Origin: Oscillospiraceae bacterium
GTDB taxonomy: Bacteria > Bacillota > Clostridia > Oscillospirales > Oscillospiraceae
Assembly (NCBI GenBank): GCA_009781695.1
Contig: WQVH01000010.1
Coordinates: forward strand, 1-47,147
DNA length: 47,147 nt
Direction: 5' to 3'
The notes under the pieces were generated by a model. It was given only the letters and a program-made list of their open reading frames with translations, was not told the DNA's origin and searched no databases. Both the position numbers and the translations under genes were made by a program. Shown here in pieces: positions 44,959-47,147 of this stretch. Each line of letters begins with the position of its first letter. The first letter of the stretch is position 1.

Positions 44959-45510
44959 ATGTTTGATTTAAGCGAGATCAAGGGTGCTGTGCACAATGCG
45001 GCTTTGGAGCTCATATCACAGTCCAAATTGGAATCCGGACACATTGTTGTTGTCGGGTGTTCTTCAAGTGAGATTACAGGTCAGCGTGTGGGTACAAATT
45101 CTACACCCGAAATTGGAACTACCGTCTTTGATGCGTTAAATGAAGTTTTTTCAGAAAGAGGCATCTATCTTGCAGCGCAGTGCTGCGAGCATTTAAACCG
45201 TGCAATCATTATCGAGCGTGTTGCTTCGGCTGGATTTAAAATAGTCAATGCTATTCCGATGCCCAATGCAGGCGGTGCGTTTGCCTCAGCGGCTTATTCC
45301 GGTTTTAAAGACCCTGTAGCTTTAGAGTCCATTGAGGCGGATGCAGGTCTTGACATCGGTGGAACGCTCATCGGAATGCATCTTAAACGTGTGGCTATTC
45401 CGTTGCGTTTGGAGACCGCACATGTTGGTAATGCTCCGCTTATGGCGGCAAGGACGCGTCCGCCGCTGGTCGGTGGAGTTCGTGCGCATTATGATGAGCA
45501 TCTATTTTAA
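44959..45510 (+). CDS. UPF0340/YwlG (TIGR01440) family protein
   Basis: A 183-residue conserved protein of unknown function. The family motifs VVGCSSSEITGQRVGTNS, LAAQCCEHLNRAIIIER and the AVPNAGGAFA-like NAIPMPNAGGAFASAAY are present (last two abridged relative to the family), with DIGGTLIGMHL and the C-terminal HVGNAPLMAARTRPPLVGG. The Cys-Cys-Glu-His cluster suggests a catalytic or metal-binding site. Second gene of a two-gene operon with the acidic protein. Confidence 0.92.
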   Translation: MFDLSEIKGAVHNAALELISQSKLESGHIVVVGCSSSEITGQRVGTNSTPEIGTTVFDALNEVFSERGIYLAAQCCEHLNRAIIIERVASAGFKIVNAIPMPNAGGAFASAAYSGFKDPVALESIEADAGLDIGGTLIGMHLKRVAIPLRLETAHVGNAPLMAARTRPPLVGGVRAHYDEHLF

Positions 45511-45521
45511 TCAACTTACTA

Positions 45522-45550
45522 TTGACATTTGTCATAAAGAGCGTTAAAAT
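45522..45550 (+). promoter_or_regulatory. Promoter of tRNA-Ser
   Basis: Perfect TTGACA (45522-45527), a 17-base spacer and TAAAAT (45545-45550), about 60 bases before the tRNA. Confidence 0.7.
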
Positions 45551-45610
45551 ATCCGTCAGTCGCAATATCTGATGCTTTGTTTTGTCAGATGGTCGCTGAT
45601 ACAATTTTAT

Positions 45611-45702
45611 GGAGAAGTACCCAAGTGGCCGAAGGGGCTCCCCTGCTAAGGGAGTAGGCGTGTAAACAGCGTGCGAGGGTTCAAATCCCTCCTTCTCCGC
45701 CA
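45611..45702 (+). tRNA. tRNA-Ser (anticodon GCU)
   Basis: A 92-nt class II tRNA. GGAGAAG pairs with CTTCTCC, the anticodon stem CTCCC/GGGAG encloses CTGCTAA (anticodon GCT), a long variable arm follows, the T-loop GGTTCAAATCC is normal, discriminator G, and CCA is encoded at 45700-45702. It is adjacent to a recombinase gene, and tRNA-Ser genes are frequent integration targets. Confidence 0.97.
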
Positions 45703-45706
45703 GTGA

Positions 45707-45763
45707 GGGTGTTGTCAAGTGACTCGAGATTGTAGTACAATCTCGAGTCACTTGACAACACCC
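45707..45763. repeat. 57-bp near-perfect palindrome (terminator of tRNA-Ser)
   Basis: Arms at 45707-45734 and 45736-45763 are exact reverse complements (28 bp) around a single G at 45735. Transcribed, it gives an extreme stem with virtually no loop, followed by CTTTCTTTTT, so it can terminate tRNA-Ser transcription. It is far longer than normal terminators and lies between the tRNA and the 3' end of the recombinase. Confidence 0.9.
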
Positions 45764-45772
45764 ACTTTCTTT

Positions 45773-47098
45773 TTACGCAGTGGCATAGCTCACCGCCACG
45801 CCCTTTCTTGTTGGAATGTGAATTTCCGTTTGCGGAATCTTCTTCAAGTCCGGCACATCTATTGCACCAACACAGTTGTAGAAGATTTCAACTTTCTGCA
45901 CTTCGGCAGCAGGGCTGTCCTTACCCGCAACACTTATCCGCTCACGGTGATGCACCACAATCTTATCCACGAACTCACGCAGAATCTCTGGCGTGAGTTT
46001 TTTCATGCGAGTATACCGCTTGACGGTGGCGAGAAAATCACGAGCAGAACCCGCTGTACTCTTTTTAGATGCCACCTCGCGGCTCAGCATTACGATCTGC
46101 GCCTCGTTTTCCGCCTGCTCATCCTCATACTTGCGGGACATTTTGGCGAATCTGTCATCGGTAAGCTTACCACTCAGGTTGTCCTCATAAATTCGCTCGA
46201 ACAGGGAATCCAGCTCTTTATTTCGAGCTTTCAAGCTGCGGATTTGCTGCTCTGACGTGTAGAGTTGCCGCTCCATTTCGTCACCCATACCCGTTGTGAG
46301 AATTCGTAAGAAGTCATCCTCATAGTGCTTGGCAAAAGCCGTGATGCGCTTAATGTCGCCCAACACCACTTGCTCAAGAAAGTCAGTACGGATATGATGA
46401 GTGGCATCACATTGCCCACGCTCCTTGCCACGATTGTTGTAAGTGCGGCAGTTAAAATACGTTAGACTGTGGTTCTTCTGGTTAAAATGGAACGCCAGGT
46501 TCCCGCCACAAGTTGAGCAGACGAGCAGACCTGCAAACATATTTTTTTCGCTTTTCACCGTCTGTCGCACACGAGTTCTTCCATATTGCTTCTGCACCCG
46601 TTGCCATAATTCTCGTTCAATGATGGGCTCGTGCACATCTTCGAAAACCATCTGATTTTCAAGCGGATTTTCCATCCGCTTCTTGATTTTATAGGATTTC
46701 CGATAGGTCTTAAAGTTCACCACATCGCCGCAATATTCTTGTGAGGTCAAGATTTTTTGAACAGTTGTCGCTTTCCAAGCAAAGTCGCCATTGGGCGGTA
46801 CAATTCCGGTAACTTTGTGACCGTGGATTCGGGCATAGACCGTTGGAATGATAATCTTGTCGCGTTCTAAGCCCACCGCAATCTGATCTATACCGTGACC
46901 CTCAATATACTGACGGTAAATTCGCCGCACTATCACAGCAGCCTCCTCATCAATGACCCAAAATTTAGGGTTATCAGGGTTTCGTTTGTAGCCGTAGGGC
47001 GGTTTTGTGGTTAGCGGTTCACCATGAATATTCTTGTGCGGCGGAGCCGCCTGTCCGGCGTGGCGTGAGCCACCGTTCCGGACAAACGGAGCCACCAT
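45773..47098 (-). pseudogene. Large serine recombinase lacking its catalytic domain (truncated)
   Basis: A 441-residue C-terminal part of a large serine recombinase (TndX/Tn4451-like). It has the recombinase domain (PPYGYKRNPDNP, WVIDEEAAVIVRRIYRQYIEG, KATTVQKILTSQEYCGDV), a zinc ribbon (LLVCSTCGGNL, then two further Cys), a coiled coil (about 270-345) and a DUF4368-like tail. The N-terminal resolvase domain with the catalytic serine is absent: homology stops at about residue 25, just after a GC-rich palindromic stretch, and all three upstream frames contain stops before the window edge. It is therefore probably inactive for strand exchange, unless the missing part lies on another molecule or upstream of a rearrangement. 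Confidence 0.8.
47040..47096. repeat. GC-rich palindromic segment at the break point of the recombinase
   Basis: TGTCCGG (47052-47058) pairs with CCGGACA (47078-47084), and GTGGC with GCCAC around a GTGA tetraloop inside. GGCGGAGCCGCC (47040-47051) is itself palindromic, and GGAGCC recurs at 47088-47094. Base composition is far more GC-rich than the surroundings. It encodes the non-homologous start of the truncated recombinase, so it looks like the end of an inserted repeat or element. Confidence 0.5.
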
Positions 47099-47147
47099 TA
47101 TTGATTGCTACATAACTAGATTTTTATCAAGACCATATACTTCTCTC

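Overview
The window looks like a chromosomal segment of an anaerobic, low-to-mid GC Firmicute, probably a clostridial lineage. This rests on AGGAGG-type ribosome binding sites with frequent TTG/GTG starts, a methyltransferase-rsmI-abrB neighbourhood resembling Bacillus yabB-yabC-abrB, a PcrA-type helicase with a C-terminal Tudor-like domain, a lone 2[4Fe-4S] ferredoxin, a class III CoA-transferase of the FldA/HadA type, and tRNA genes with encoded CCA. Species cannot be named from this sequence alone.

Layout. 1-4069 (minus) is the 5' 4 kb of a giant secreted surface protein (signal peptide, beta-helix repeats, Ig-like and InlB-type repeats) that runs off the left edge. It faces a LytTR response regulator (4961-5719) across about 890 bp of AT-rich DNA holding a phased 10-bp repeat array and a 141-bp MITE-like element. 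A strong promoter and a structured, tandemly repeated leader precede pcrA (6236-8731), then a DMT-family permease. 9838-17258 is a complete F1Fo ATP synthase locus (atpZ, I, B, E, F, H, A, G, D, C) whose c subunit carries residues typical of Na+-binding rings. It ends in a compact terminator built into the overlapping stop codons of atpC and the convergent ygiQ. On the minus strand pyrK-pyrD, a phosphatase/GNAT fusion and ygiQ form one operon. Divergently, purE-K-M-N, a PurO-type IMP cyclohydrolase, a stand-alone AICAR transformylase and purD form a purine operon in which the usual bifunctional PurH is split in two.

The right half holds a ferredoxin, a TrmN6-like methyltransferase, rsmI, an AbrB-like regulator, a zinc-ribbon membrane protein, two convergent SLC13-type anion transporters, rsmA, and a translationally coupled pair resembling serine palmitoyltransferase plus 3-ketosphinganine reductase (36289-38321). 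A TrpB2-type enzyme, tRNA-Leu(UAA) followed immediately by an FldA/HadA-like CoA-transferase, a membrane protein/response regulator/histidine kinase operon, an unknown acidic protein with a YwlG-family protein, and tRNA-Ser(GCU) follow. The window ends with a 57-bp near-perfect palindrome and a large serine recombinase that has lost its catalytic domain.

The core genes link ATP synthesis, purine and pyrimidine synthesis, and translation or ribosome maintenance. The accessory interest lies in the surface protein with its possible regulator, the sphingoid-base-like pair, and a family of small palindromic elements scattered between operons (4471-4611, 21970-22105, solo end 27398-27425; a different family at 36082-36231). 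I see no CRISPR array, no rRNA, and no complete mobile element.
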